The translations under genes were made by a program, and so were the position numbers. A stretch of DNA of 64,000 bases, taken from the NCBI GenBank assembly GCA_963457665.1, contig OY735219.1, forward strand, positions 36,556,977-36,620,976, given 5' to 3'. Source of the stretch: Thysanoteuthis rhombus. Its lineage: Eukaryota; Mollusca; Cephalopoda; Oegopsida; Thysanoteuthidae. Under the pieces are notes generated by a model. It did no database searches. It was not told the DNA's origin and saw nothing but the letters and a program-made list of their open reading frames with translations. Below are positions 10,619-22,085 of the stretch, piece after piece. Within the stretch, counting starts at the first letter, position 1. Every line of letters starts with the position of its first letter.

Positions 10619-11061
10619 CATTACCCAGGAACAAACATCATGCTTCACATCATTATTTTTGCCTCATTTATTTAGCCACATAGAGAAGGCTTTTTAATTC
10701 ATTATTTTCTCTTTTTATATTTGCAGGAATTCAAACTAGGCTGTAATAAAGCTGAAGTTGTCTGCATTTGGAGACAATGTTTCCATTGTGAACAAATAGT
10801 AAGGTTTTAGTTTAGAAATTTTTGCAAATAGAGATTTTAGTTTAGAAAACCAAGAAAGAGGTTGACAAAAAACCATCTCTCTATCATGAAGATTGAAAGG
10901 CTTTGTAGGAAAATGATCTAAAACCCTCAGTCAGCAAACGTGTGTATCAATCGGAATCATTTCAAATAATCTTCAAGTAACTGAAAAAGAAATCGACGGA
11001 AGGATTCCATTTGAATTGAATTCGTTGGGGAAAAAAAAAAAAACCTCAAAGGAGGCTTACA

Positions 11062-11257
11062 TTAACCCATTAACTGTCGCAAGTCGTAAAGAGTAATAGT
11101 TATCCACTGCAAAATAAAAGCCCTTGTTCATTGCAAGGTAATCCATTGCTTGATAAAAGCCCCGACTCAGAGATAGAACTGAGTTGTCATCAATTACAAT
11201 AAAACAGAAATTCAAGTGACTAAGCCGTAGAACTGCAATTTGTAGTTAATGGATTAG
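11062..11257. mobile_element. Probable piggyBac-type MITE, degenerate
   Basis: TTAA at 11062-11065 is followed by CCCATTAACTG. The right end reads TAGTTAATGGA followed by TTAG at 11254-11257. The ends are inverted copies (CCCATTAACTG against TCCATTAACTA), and the flanks would be a TTAA target with one base mutated. The 188-bp inside has no coding potential. Less clean than the element at 40691. Confidence 0.45.
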
Positions 11258-11339
11258 TCATGTTCAATGGTAGGAAATTGATCTGTTTTTATATTACATA
11301 CTCACTTATGAAGAAAAAAAACGGATATGATATAAAAAA

Positions 11340-11660
11340 AACTGGAGATTTGCACAATGGCTGGATATGTAGGAGAAGCTGAAACATCAACCATAATCAC
11401 GCTATCAACCCTTGAAGGGTTTGATGAGCATTTGATAGAATAAGATTGGTTAGGTACATCATTGGTTCCTTGAGAGTGGCTGAATAATGCATATAAATTC
11501 AGAGACTAGCTTGAAATAATGCATACAAATATCAAACAAAACCCGGTTTGCATTGTGTCATCTTTTCTGATGAGAAATAGATTTTATATAATAAGTGGAA
11601 GAATCTGAACAATGTGGATGAGAAGCAAAAACATCAACCACAACTGCACCATAAGTTTGA
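11340..11660 (+). pseudogene. Doubtful DDE-transposase fragment
   Basis: From about 11541 one frame reads LHCVIFSDEK, stop, ILYNKWKNLNN. VIFSDEK resembles the second-aspartate motif of Tc1/mariner transposases. There is no supporting upstream or downstream domain. About 260 bases upstream (11350-11410) is a weak direct copy of the part after the motif, sharing ACAATG, TGGAT, GAGAAGC and AACATCAACCA. It could be a chance match. Confidence 0.25.
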
Positions 11661-12465
11661 TTAATTCACTTTATTTCTCAATGAACAAGCCGAAAAGTCA
11701 GACCATAGATGCACTAGTTCGATCTCCTGGATTGCCATAAAGTTATCAAATGAGACCGTTCTTGTCCATGCAACCTGTCAAAACAACCGGTCAGACCAAT
11801 TTGTCAGATCAATCAGTCAAGAAACCTGACTTATTGACTGGATCCATCAAACTTATCCTCAGACTATACCATCTTGTGTGAAGATCTAACGACGGACGTT
11901 ACTCTAAGAAAAACAGAAAAAAAAACCAAGACAGTTAACACAAGTTCTCTCCCTTCCAATTTTAGCAATGTTAACAGTCTGCCTTTTTATTAATCTATTA
12001 TAATAAAAACACAGTAAATTTACACCCGAGGTATACAACATCTTAATTACAACTAGTCTGTTGGCTTGTCTTCGGTAGTATACTGATACAGGAATGAATC
12101 TTAGTGATGACATAGGTTTTTTATTATTCATGATACTTTAGCTTATTTACTACTTTGTACTAAGTATGATTTATGCACTTCATTCAGAGGTCATATAAAG
12201 GACTTCAGATTGCTGTCTAGCATAGATTAGTTTCCTCAGGGGGGGGGGTTATACGATAGACCTATGAAAAACGTAGGACACAAAGTAAATTTTCAAGACT
12301 TAATTCAGGGGGGAAAAATAGCATCTTCAACGAAAAGGAAACAGAGCAGCTAAAATGGCTGTTATGTGTTTAATGTATACTGCTCTCTCAAAATTTGATG
12401 AATTTTGTTTTTCTAGAACAGATCTTTAAAAAAATTTTTAAAGAGATATAAAGGAAGAAAAACAA
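11661..12465. other. No gene seen
   Basis: AT-rich DNA with short CCTGTCA-type repetition near 11770-11850 (several GTCAGA/CAGTCA words) and a G run at 12239-12248. Confidence 0.4.
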
Positions 12466-12952
12466 CTCTGGTTAGTCATTCGATAGAAACTGCTATGTAA
12501 CCAACATCTTTTGATAGTGTAACATGTTGTGGGTGATCAATTGAAAAGGTGGATAAAAAGGATGATGAATAAGTTACTTTTCTTGCTTTTTTGTTGGGCA
12601 GAGATCACTAAGAATTCGGAATTTTCAACAAAAAAAAAAAAACAAGTGTGAATGCTGTCAGATATACAGTAAGTGACTAATTCAGCATAAAATTACATTG
12701 TAAATTGAACCCTCCGCTAAACACTCATTTAGAGGATGAATCTATCAAAAAAAAAAAAAAAAAAAGCCCCCAAAAAGTTTTTTTTTAGACAGAAGGAGTA
12801 AATGTATACATTTTCAGTTAACAACCTCTATTGGACAGCCAATACAGATGATATATATCTATATATATATATATAACCAGACAGACCTACTTGAAAACTG
12901 GAGAAACCTACACTGAGGTAGGCAACTGGACAGCCAATGCTGATGATATACA

Positions 12953-13002
<50 letters not shown>

Positions 13003-13148
13003 ACCAGACAGGCCCACTTGAAAACTGGAGAAATCTATGTTGAAGTAGGCAATTGGACAGCCAATACAGATGATATATATCTCTCTATATATATAACCAC
13101 ACAGACCTACTTGAAAACTGAAGAAACCTATGAGGGTAGCAGTTGACA
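12466..13148 (+). repeat. Family A, copy 2, with internal triplication
   Basis: The left part matches family A (CTCTGGTTAGTCATTCGATA, GGGTGATCAATTG, ACATTGTAAATTGAACCC). Beyond 12829 the right part is present about three times in tandem: each unit has TTGGACAGCCAATRCWGATG, a TA/CT microsatellite, AACCAGACAGRCC, ACTTGAAAACTGGAGAAA and a (T/C)GAGGTAGGCAA-like link. Units start near 12829, 12925 and 13051, with spacing varying because the microsatellites differ in length. Confidence 0.65.
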
Positions 13149-13440
13149 ATTCTTTTGAAAAAGGATTCAACCAGTGGGTGAGAAGGATACTATATTGATG
13201 AGTCTTGTTAGCAATAAGAGAGTAACAGCTGTTCAGAAATGGAACTGAATAAATAAATTTCTGAACAACAGAGAGCTGTTGGTTTTAGATTACATAGTTA
13301 TATTAATGTACAATACAAAAAGTTTCTCAATCTTTTGTTTAGTATTGAACAAGTGTCTACTCTTACTCAGTATAAGTGAGAATGCATAAAACAATTTAAA
13401 ACCTTGGAGAGGGAGAAAATCCTGTTTTAAAATTGAGGCC

Positions 13441-13745
13441 TAAAGAATTCTATCCAACAGTAAAAATTTTATAGTTCTAGCAAATACAGTTGTGTTGGCC
13501 GTAAAGAATTCTATCCCATAGTAAAAGTTTTATAGTTCTAAGAAATCCAGTTGTATTGGTAGTAAAGAATTCTATCCCATAGTAAAACTTATATAATTCT
13601 AGCAAATCCAGTTGTATTGGTAGTAAAGAATTCTATCCCATAGTAAAACTTATATAGTTCTAGCAAATACAGTTGTATTGTTAGTAAAGAACTCTATACT
13701 AAAGTAAAAGTTTTTTAGTTCTAGCAAATTCAGTTGTGTTGGTAA
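13441..13745 (+). repeat. Tandem array, exact 61-bp unit, 5 copies
   Basis: Units begin TAAAGAA(T/C)TCTAT at 13441, 13502, 13563, 13624 and 13685. Each continues AGTAAAA.TTTTATAGTTCTA and CAAAT(A/C)CAGTTGT(A/G)TTGG. Spacing is exactly 61 bases throughout although the units have point differences. Confidence 0.9.
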
Positions 13746-14094
13746 CGACCATCGGTGTCCACTGAAATCACAATATCAGTTATCAGGAAAGTGACTAGTG
13801 AGTTCGTAAGCTGTGATTCCTTGATCCCCAGCCTCTATAAGTTTCCAACTAACAAAATCCTCTTGCCCTCGATGAGATCTGGGTTGTGAAGGGTGTGGGG
13901 GGTAAAGGGGTTATATCCTACCACCCCCACCTCCAGCAAATATCCATGTTGTTAACTTTTTTTTTCCCAGGATTAATGAAGCCAGGGTCCCTGAGACAAA
14001 TCCCTGGACAAAATCACAAGTGGGAAGTTTGGGCATAATTAGTTCTTCTAACTGAATTATTGGTCTGAAACTGACCCCTAAAATAGCAATGGTC

Positions 14095-14290
14095 CAGAGC
14101 TGGGTTTCAAAACTTGGGTACATGGATACCTGGAAGCCCAACAAATAATGCTCGGGGGTCCACAGTAGGTTTCCCTCTAAACCTGATATTGGAAATCTTG
14201 TGGCAAGGAAACAACATCACCCATTACATAGCTATCAGAAAACAAAATAATTATACACAAATCTGTATATATCTGTACAAGAATTCAAAT
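14095..14290 (+). mobile_element. Relic related to hAT-type MITE at 30181
   Basis: GGTTTCAAAACTTGGGTACA, then TGGATACCTGG, GCTCGGGGGTCC and CATCACCCATTAC line up with 30186-30290 of the element at 30181 (GGTTTCGAAGGTGGGGTC, TGGATCC, TGGGGGTCC, GTCACCCATC). The right end is not found here; a family B copy follows directly. Confidence 0.4.
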
Positions 14291-14292
14291 AA

Positions 14293-14655
14293 AATTATCA
14301 TCACAGTCAATAATTGAACAACTGAAGCAACAAAATTTGAATTCGCCAAAAAATATTCCATCAAAATATAAATTTAGTCAGAATAAATTCTAATTATGAC
14401 ATCACTGGCATTTTCCATTGGAAAACATCTAAAATAGAGTATAGCAACATCTTGATTCAGGAGAATAATAAACCTGTCAAAATGAGACTCAAAAAGGGTC
14501 AAAAAATGCATTTTTTCCAAAAATCAAAAAAAAATATTTTTAGAAGGGGCCTTGAAGTACTGATGCCAAATTTCAAGTCTGTTGACAAAATGGTATGGCC
14601 AGAAGTGCTGGAACACACAAATAAACATTCAAACACCCACCGCCTGGAGTGGCCA
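14293..14655 (+). repeat. Dispersed repeat family B, copy 1
   Basis: Landmarks shared with 38384-38690: ATCACAGTCAATAA, GAACAACTG, TGGCATTTTCCA(T/A)TGGAAAA, ATAAACCTGTCAAAAT, AAGGGG, CTGTTGACAAAA, GCTGGAACACACAAATAAAC. It contains a 69-codon frame that looks accidental. Confidence 0.6.
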
Positions 14656-15661
14656 TTTTGAACATCCTCCCCTTTAAGTTTTGCCATCATAAACCATTGT
14701 AATAAAGGGAATGTTAAAGACATGAGAATTAATTTATTGCCCAACACCAGTCGAAGTCTGGAGTTGACTTTGTTTTTCTGCTGCAACAAGAACAATCCTC
14801 ATCAAATTTAGGGTTATAAAAATTAATATTCTCCTACCATGATTTGAAATCATGACCAACAAGAGCTAAGTTGACAAGTCTTACATATCTATGAAGATTT
14901 TGGTTTAAAATACCCAAGGGCTCATTCCTTTCTAATTAATAAATATACCAATAAAATCAATATTTCTGGGTCATGATTTGATTTCCCCGAATCTCAACCA
15001 AATGATCTGTGGCTGGATCTCTTACCAACTAAGCTAAATTGATGAATCTTACGTATCCATAAAATTTAGCTCACAGATAAACAAGGGGTTATTTCATTGT
15101 AATAAGTAAATATAACTACAAAATTAACATTTGATTTATTCATACTTAGAAAAAATGACTTTTATATTTTTTATTTATCATACATAAAATTGAAAAGTTG
15201 CAGTAATCATTTTCAGTCAGAACAGAAATTGGATTGGAGTTTGAGCCTGAAACAGCCAGACTTATTTGGTTAACAAAGTGAAAGAAATTAATGCTCCCTC
15301 ATATGAAAACACAAATTTCGAAACGCAGATCTATCATGCCACACAAGTTCTTGTGGGTATTTCTTTTAAAAGTTGCACTTACAGTCATACATCTCCTTAA
15401 TTCTGGACTTTTGCTCTTTGCAGTATAACTTGATAGTCTGTACATGCACTCCATCCTATAGGTTCACAAGATTCACTGAATGATCAACAGCCTTGCATTG
15501 AAAGCTGACTCCTTGAATTTTTTCAAGGGGTCATTTGAACATCCCCCTCTCCCAAACCAGCCTGAAAGGTGGGGAGGTCGAGTGATCCTTCAATTTATCC
15601 TTATTTCATTCACACAATTCTTTCGTTTTGTTCTTCTAAGGACAATTAAAGAAATCTCTGA
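14656..15661. other. No gene seen; weak direct repeat
   Basis: Two similar blocks at about 14815-14935 and 14960-15090 share CATGATTTGA, CCAAC(A/T)A..GCTAA, TTGA(C/T)(A/G)A.TCTTAC and CAAGGG(C/G)T. They are probably old duplicates. Otherwise nothing. Confidence 0.35.
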
Positions 15662-15985
15662 CTGTGTGTACACACCATGATAACTCGACAACTGGCCATT
15701 GTATGAAGATGACATTTGCCAGATATATTAGTCAAAGCATTGCAGTCTCAACTCTGAAATTGTTTGGATCAGCAGTTCTCAAGAAATCTAATATAGATAA
15801 ATAAAACTTATAGATAATAGATTTTTCTTCATAGTTTCTATAAATTGTCTCAATGGACTTCTGCTCTTAAGATATAAAAATCTAAATTGGCATCAGTGAA
15901 GAGCAGTAATTCAAATGCTTTTGAAGCCCTAGTTCCGTACAATGGATGGGAAATTATTTTTACGATAAGTATAGTAGGATTTTCC
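15662..15985 (+). repeat. Dispersed repeat family F, copy 2
   Basis: Landmarks as at 8050: ACTCGACAACTGGCCATTGT, GCCAGATATATTAGTCA, TTGTTTGGATCAGCAGTTCT, GGACTTCTGCTCTTAAGATA, AATTGGCATCAGTGAAGAG. The right part is truncated after about 320 bases. Confidence 0.65.
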
Positions 15986-16171
15986 AATATCACACGCACT
16001 TTTGGAAAAGCAATTCCTAGTTAATTAAATGCTCAATTATATATGCATTAGTGGTAAGCATAGGTATAAAAAAAAAAAAGTTTCATAATAGATAAGCCTG
16101 TTAGTTCAAGTGATTTCAAGACTGCACACGGAATGACGAAAAGAAATGCTAAGGAGTAAGATCTAGTGATA

Positions 16172-16666
16172 CAGCTACATATTGACTTACATCTGGGTTA
16201 GATTCTGGTAGCGTAGACGCAACAACCTGGGCGTGAATTGGCCATTAGAGGGAGAAGTGAAATATACGCACTCCATAGCATAAGACACGATATGACAAAC
16301 ATATTTACCTAAACTTCTAAATCGTACATACGTTTTCTTTGCCTTTCCAGAAAGAAAAGAATAAATGTCATCCATTACGTTTCTTACACCAAGTCATTAA
16401 GCTGAGCTTAGCAAGATGTCTGCTTTTTTTCTTCTTCTTCTTACCTTTCCTGTCTGGAAAATTTGAAACGAACATGACGTACACACTGTGTTTTCTTTAG
16501 CTAGCTAACAGTAACATGATGGAAATCATTTTTGTCATTTGCAGTTGAGCTATAAAACTGCAATGATTGAAATTCCTGTCACATGCAGTTGTTAAGTTTT
16601 AAGCTCTTATAGGAACATATCTGCATTTGGACATAATTCGGTCGGGCGTAAGTCGGCGTATGACTG
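16172..16666 (+). mobile_element. Family E MITE (Tc1/mariner type), copy 1
   Basis: A 495-bp element flanked by TA on both sides (16170-16171 and 16667-16668). The ends are inverted: CAGCTACATATTGACTTACA on the left and, read inward from the right, CAGTCATACGCCGACTTACG. TA targets and CAG ends point to the Tc1/mariner superfamily. Inside, a run of T and CTT units precedes two palindromic blocks that are conserved in the copies at 26346 and 27964. No transposase is encoded, so it would depend on a relative elsewhere. Confidence 0.75.
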
Positions 16667-17117
16667 TATTAGATGAGAATCGTTATGAGACGCCACTCAA
16701 TTGCTGGACACTTTCGTAGATTTTTTTCCATAATACTTTGATAGCATTCAGATGAGGCTTCATTTTTGTTCTTCGTTTTCAATTGTAGGTTTATAATCAA
16801 TCACAAAGAACAGGTTTCCATCAAAAAACAACTCCCTACTAATGATAGAAATTTCATTATGTAGATTAGAACAGAGCCCATCCAAAAGGTACATGTTTTG
16901 GAGGGGCCTGACTTTATTGGTGTGTTGAGCAACCCGCCATTAATGTCATGTAAATTAATTTTCTGTCATACAAAAAACTATGGCCCCATAAGTACTTTGG
17001 TTACATCTCTTCAGTGTCTTCAATTTAGATGTTTCTGAAGAGTGAAAGTCAAGGGAAATAATTCATAGAAACTGAAGAAAGATCTATAATCTTTAAATTC
17101 TATTTAATTCTATTAGA

Positions 17118-17260
17118 TTTCTCGAGAAGCACTCACCCAAACACCTTCAAAATCAACATTGTACTGCCTCGAGTACCAACTAATATATATGGCAAATGTC
17201 AACTTCATAATGGCCATTTGTCGAGTAATTGTGGTGTGCGTTCATCAAGATTTCTTCAGT
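17118..17260 (-). repeat. Dispersed repeat family F, copy 3
   Basis: The reverse strand reads CACACCACAATTACTCGACA, AATGGCCATTATGAAGTTGA, CATTTGCCATATATATTAGT and GGCAGTACAATGTTGA, then GTGAGTGCTTCTCGAG, matching the first ~140 bases of family F. Confidence 0.6.
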
Positions 17261-17579
17261 CGTAGTTAATTGATGACGTTGGAAGAATATGTTTATCCGG
17301 CAGATGCATTGCCGTTAGGAATGAGGAAATTTCTGCTACAGTATTTAAATATGCAAACAACTTTACGCAGCATAACTATATGACTATGTCACAGCAATTT
17401 GAGTATTTTTGAATCGGTGAATAATGCCTTTGGGATGTTGGTTGGCTTCATTGTCCAGATTTCATCTTCAAAATGATATAAATGTGGAATAAACAATTTG
17501 AATAGTTATTTAACTTGGTATTAGTATTACCATTCAAGTCAAGCGAAATCACAATTTACTGTAGTGTTAGAATATGAAG

Positions 17580-18063
17580 GGTGTATATAGATGTGACAGA
17601 ATGAGATAGAAGGTGGAAAGAAGGACCAATAGAATTAGTGAAGAATACTACGAACAGGCCGGTTAAAGTTAGTGATTTGGTCAAGGAGGAAGCTAGGCTG
17701 GTATTAATGGAAGTAGTCATGAGAGGATAGAAAGAGATGAATTGATAGAAGGACTGAGGGGAAAGAAAAGAAAGTAGATATGGAAGAACAAGACAGAAAG
17801 AGGGTATCAAATTACCCTTGGAGATGAGGATAGTATAAAAAAAGTGAATCCTTGAATAATCATTATTTAGGAAGTTTGGCTGGTCTGAGAGATGGGTCAG
17901 AAGAGGAAGAAGAAATCGAATCGAGTAGTTATTTTTTGGCACCTAGCAGTCCAGCTTCACCCTCAGAGAAGATAAGACCTGTGTCAGTTCTTAGCCCCAC
18001 CAAAGCTCTTGAGTGGTGTGAAAATGCCCTCTTAGAAAATACTAAGAAAGATGAAACTATTTG
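17580..18063 (+). pseudogene. Possible decayed retrocopy, unknown gene
   Basis: Three coding-like stretches on one strand lie in different frames. (1) 17600-17725 reads RRWKEGPIELVKNTTNRPVK followed by VSDLVKEEARLVLMEVV. (2) About 17715-17852 reads HERIERDELIEGLRGKK..., stop, then GYQITLGDEDSIKKVNP. (3) 17852-18063 reads NNHYLGSLAGLRDGSEEEEE, then an acidic/serine-proline part, and ends LEWCENALLENTKKDETI before a TGA. Residue mix, acidic run and SP motifs look like genuine protein rather than translated AT-rich DNA. No poly-A tail or target duplication is visible and I do not recognise the protein. Chance or an old exon cannot be excluded. Confidence 0.35.
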
Positions 18064-19540
18064 AGCACCTGCTCTAGATGATTCTCTCTCTCTCTCTCTC
18101 TCCACCGAGTACATGCATTATCACTAACCAACAAATTTCAATAAAATTACATGAACTTTAAAAACGACTTAATCTGTCCATTGTTCACTCCATGTCTCCA
18201 TGCATGTTCTGTTACCCATATGCACATACCAGGGTATTACGCTACAGCAGAATGTGATTTTTCAAGACCAATGGTAATACTTTATGTAGAATACTGCAAA
18301 TGTAGGACACCACCCTTCAGTTAAGGTGCAGAATTGGACGAAACCCCATTTTTTTTTTATCCAACTCTACACTTTAATTGAGGGGAGTTTGTCTTGGGAG
18401 GGATGTCCAGGTCCTGGAGACTGCAGAATGAAACATTAAAATTTCAAATCCCTGCGGTCGTATCGACGAAGAAAGTTGGCTCTTTCAGTACACCCTGAAG
18501 AGACCTGAGGAAAAACAACGGCCGGTCAACTGCTTGTAGGAACCCCGTTTCAGTCTTCTTCAAACGTTAGTTAATATTCATCGTAAAGGACATTTATTTG
18601 ATAAATTTAAACTTATTTGAGATAAAATGGTTTTTGTGGCAGTAAAAATTCTTTAGGGAAAAAGAAACTTATTTTCAAGTTAAGACTATTGCAGACGCCG
18701 TTTGGAAAAGTTTAAATTGGTACACGAAATCAAATATCTGTCTTCTGGACACCAAGTTTCAATAACTGTTGAATAATTAGGGAATTCTAATTATGCAAAA
18801 TTATTATTTGTTGTCACAAACCCAAGCTAGTTATCAGGTTTCCCAATTTAATTTCCAAGTCCAATTTTCAAAATTCCACTGCAATCTTCATTACTGCATT
18901 AAGTTTTACTAAGTTACTGCAAGGAAAACGAGAAATTTTGCGACAGAAAAATAATGAATGAAAAAAATAAAAAAATCTCAATGAATGGTGAAATCCTAAA
19001 ATCCCACTTTAAAACTAAAGAAAATAGAAAATCAAGCTAGAAGTAAAGTGAAATATATTTTTATTTCGCAATTGTTATTTTTCGATCAGTTAATTCAAGG
19101 CACTATTTTTAAAATTAAGAACTTTCGTGTTAAAAAACAAAGTTAATGAAAACCATGTTTTCTGTTGTTACGTAAAAAAAAGTGAAATAAATAAAGCCGA
19201 TTGTAAACCTAACTATTCAGTGTTGTTATTTTTTTTAATTTGGACACATCACAAAAATGTATCCAAATGCATTTTCCTCGCTCAAATAGAGTTGAAAACA
19301 AATGATGTAAGTTGTTTGTTGTCATTCAAAATTAACTACTTAACTTAACCCGTGTGCTTGCTTAAAGTACATAAAAAGGCAGCAGTCTTCGTCAACAACA
19401 TTGAAAAAAAAATAGAAATATGAAATGTACAGATTAATTTAGTCGTTTTTGCAGTGTCACTTTAACATTAAAGCACCAGGTGGTCTCGGTTTTAACGGTT
19501 AAAACGAAAGAGACGTGTGGGTGTGATGGAAGTTTCGAAC
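18064..19540. other. No gene seen
   Basis: Contains a (TC)n microsatellite at 18083-18102. The 18300-18380 stretch has two inverted pieces, AGTTAAGGTGCAGAATTGGA and, on the opposite strand, TCAATTAAAGTGTAGAGTTG, around an ACCCCATT/T8 core, which looks like a short foldback. The rest is AT-rich. Confidence 0.4.
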
Positions 19541-19976
19541 CAGTGTCGCCATTTATGGCTATTTTATGGCAAAATCTGGCATTTTAAAATAGTATTTGGC
19601 TAGGAACATTTTGGCTTGGCTATTTTGAATTTGTTGCAGAGATAATTTTAATAAATTCTGATTTTTGGCGTGTACTTCAGAATTGCAGAGTTAAACAACC
19701 ATAATTATTAATACTTTTATTCATTTTCATCTCAATTTTTCAGTAGCAATTTGTAATCGCAACTTTAAATCAAAGTCAGGCAGTCACCATAAGAGCTGTA
19801 TGAAATCATCTCAGACTCAATTCAGAAATTAAGATTAAAGTATTCTTTTCTCTCAATTGATACTAATGATTTACAATACTTTGAAAAATAAGCAATAAAG
19901 TAATAGTCTTTACAGCCAATTTTGGCACTTGGCAATTTTTAGTGTGTTTTTGGCCAGACTCTATCTGGCAACCCTG
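19541..19976 (-). mobile_element. hAT-type non-autonomous element, copy 2
   Basis: The ends are inverted copies: CAGTGTCGCCATTTATGGC on the left and, read inward from the right, CAGGGTTGCCAGATAGAG. Read on the minus strand it matches the element at 60432 at both ends: TGCCAGATAG...TCTGG(C/T)CAAAAA(A)CACAC at one and AAAATAGC..., GCCAGAT..., TGGC(T)A at the other. The possible 8-bp flanks (TTTCGAAC and TCTGAAAT) do not match well, so target duplication is not supported for this copy. Confidence 0.6.
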
Positions 19977-21675
19977 TCTGAAATGTACTGTGAAAAAAGT
20001 TTGGGTTTGTTCGCTAAAAACTTCAGATCAGGTATTTTTTTTTAATGATTACAGTAAAAATTTTAATGAAACAAAAAGGGGACATTGTATTTGAGTGATG
20101 TCAGTCAAGTCATCTCTCAGTGATCATAAATACGTCTTAAAAAAAAAAAAATGAAACTTTTTTACATTTTAGAGTTATAAAAAAAGTACGCAAAACCAAT
20201 TAACATCAACAACCCGAAACAATTGCAACAACTAGGTACTACTTACTTACTTACACTTAGTCACGACTGTGAGAATTGACTTATCACGTGGTCACTTTAT
20301 CGTAAACAGTACAGGAGACAAACATGAAAATAAGTAAATACTTAGCAGCGAATTTCATATCGATAGTCGGTGATTTTTCAATGATTTAGAAGAGAAAAAG
20401 TCCAAGACAGAAAGAAGACCCTTCGGATCTGGATCAGTTATGAATAATGGAACAGTAACATAAACAACACGTTGAAACTTTTAATTTAAAAGTTCTAAAA
20501 ATCTATATTATCGATTGTTATTGGTCCATTTATTATTTACAATACTTTACACACAAAGACAACTTTGTCAGCAAGGAAAGTAGAGAAAAAAAAGAAGCCA
20601 TTGATGATTAGTAGTAAATAATACCAACAACCAACCAAAAGACTAACTTGAAACAAACTATTTAGTGCGTCTCAGTCAACAACCTAATGACCAAAAAGTT
20701 TGTTTCTAAAGGTAAACAAAAAAAAACTAACAGAACTTACGAAGTTGTAAAAGTTATTTTAAACAAAAAATGGTCATATTTCATACTAGCAAACTTTTCT
20801 CATTTGAGATAAGATAAACTGATAGCAATAATATATTTAAAAAAATAGCTTCAAATACTCACTACAGGTAGAAATCGTAATTTCAAAAGTTTCATAAATT
20901 TGTACTGTAGTAGTAATAGTAGTAGTTGTGGTGGTAGTTGCTACTTAGTGTATGTACTAGTACTAGTCATGATGTGGCAAGTTGCCGTAATAAAAATAAA
21001 ATTTTAAAAACTTACACACACGCGAGATTGTTTTGTCGCGAGTAAAAACAATGAAACAAATAAATAAAAATAACGGTAAAACAAATTTTCATAACTTTTA
21101 AAACTTAAAGAAAATAACGTAAAAAGTTAAAGAAAAGAGTACCTACGATTTGATTTGATTTGAAAACTAATTCGAGGCGTCCGGGTTAAACTAGAATCAG
21201 AACAACATTGATGCCATTAGGAACTTTTTTTTTCCAAGTCCATAATTTGTTTGAAATAAAAATAAAGATCAAGTTTTTACGTCCACTTCTCGCTTTTCGT
21301 TGTTACTTCGATTTAGAAATTTTGAATTGAAACTTGAGATAGAAAAGTTTGGGGATGTTTTTATATTGCAAATACGCACTCATTTTAAACCTTTGACAAC
21401 TTTTTTGAAGTCTTATTTTAGAAAGTTGGAGAAGAGATTACGACTTTTTTGCAAGACCATACAATCGCAAATAAAATGACTTCGAAAGTTGTTCGACGTT
21501 AATTTTCCAATTTATCTTTAGTAATCTAACTATATAAACAATATTTTTATTTTAGCTCTCTTCCCTAAACAGATTTCTTGAGTTTATGATTATCCACAAA
21601 AAGTGGAAATAATTGAAAAAAAAAAACAAAAAACAAAAAAACTTCTGTTTCTCTTTACCCCAAAGTTGCAATTAA
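19977..21675. other. Repeat-poor AT-rich DNA, no gene seen
   Basis: No recognised repeats except short simple ones: ACTTACTTACTTAC at 20240 and TAGTAGT-rich DNA at 20900-20970. Two minus-strand GTAAGT words occur (near 20240 and 20740), but no open exon adjoins them. Confidence 0.4.
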
Positions 21676-21679
21676 TTGT

Positions 21680-22085
21680 CTGGATGAAACATAGAATCCA
21701 GGCCCCTAAATTGATTCAAGTCAAAAGCGCAAATTTTGGCAATTGTTTGGATGGGGTTCGCGAAGGAAAAGGTGTCGACAAGTATATATCATGATTCAAG
21801 CCTTTATCATGTACAACGTCTATAATAGTCACTTCCTTTTTTTGCGAACCTCATCCAAACAATTACTCAAATTTTCAGAATGCATCATAATCAAAATCTG
21901 ATTTGATGAATAAGTTTTTCAATTTTGTATCACTATTTCTTCATAATAGTCCCCGGGGGTCTGATTCCTACATTTCATCCTTGTTTTGATTAAATCAAAA
22001 TGAATTTTGATTATGGTTTTATCTGAAAATTTGCGCTTTTAACTTGAATCAATTTGGGGCTTAAGGTCCTAGATTTGATCCATTC
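21680..22085. repeat. Nested foldback able to form three stems
   Basis: Three pairs of inverted segments are arranged A-B-B'-C-C'-A'. A (21708-21737) pairs with A' (22026-22055), 30 bases with one mismatch. B (21741-21761) pairs with B' (21844-21864), 21 bases with one mismatch. C (21869-21897) pairs with C' (22004-22032), two perfect 11-base halves around a 7-base mismatch. C' overlaps A' by seven bases (shared AAAATTT). The outer stem continues imperfectly to about 21680 and 22085. No coding potential and no known family recognised. Confidence 0.7.

Noticed and set aside
12859..13170. Frames with YIYIYI runs
   Set aside because: Translated TA microsatellites in family A.
17556..17942. 128-codon minus-strand frame
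   Set aside because: It is the antisense of the better-supported plus-strand coding-like stretch at 17580-18063.
19488..19545. Possible tRNA gene (GGTTCGAAAC on the minus strand)
   Set aside because: No matching acceptor stem, D-arm or anticodon arm; the motif overlaps the left flank and end of a hAT-type element.
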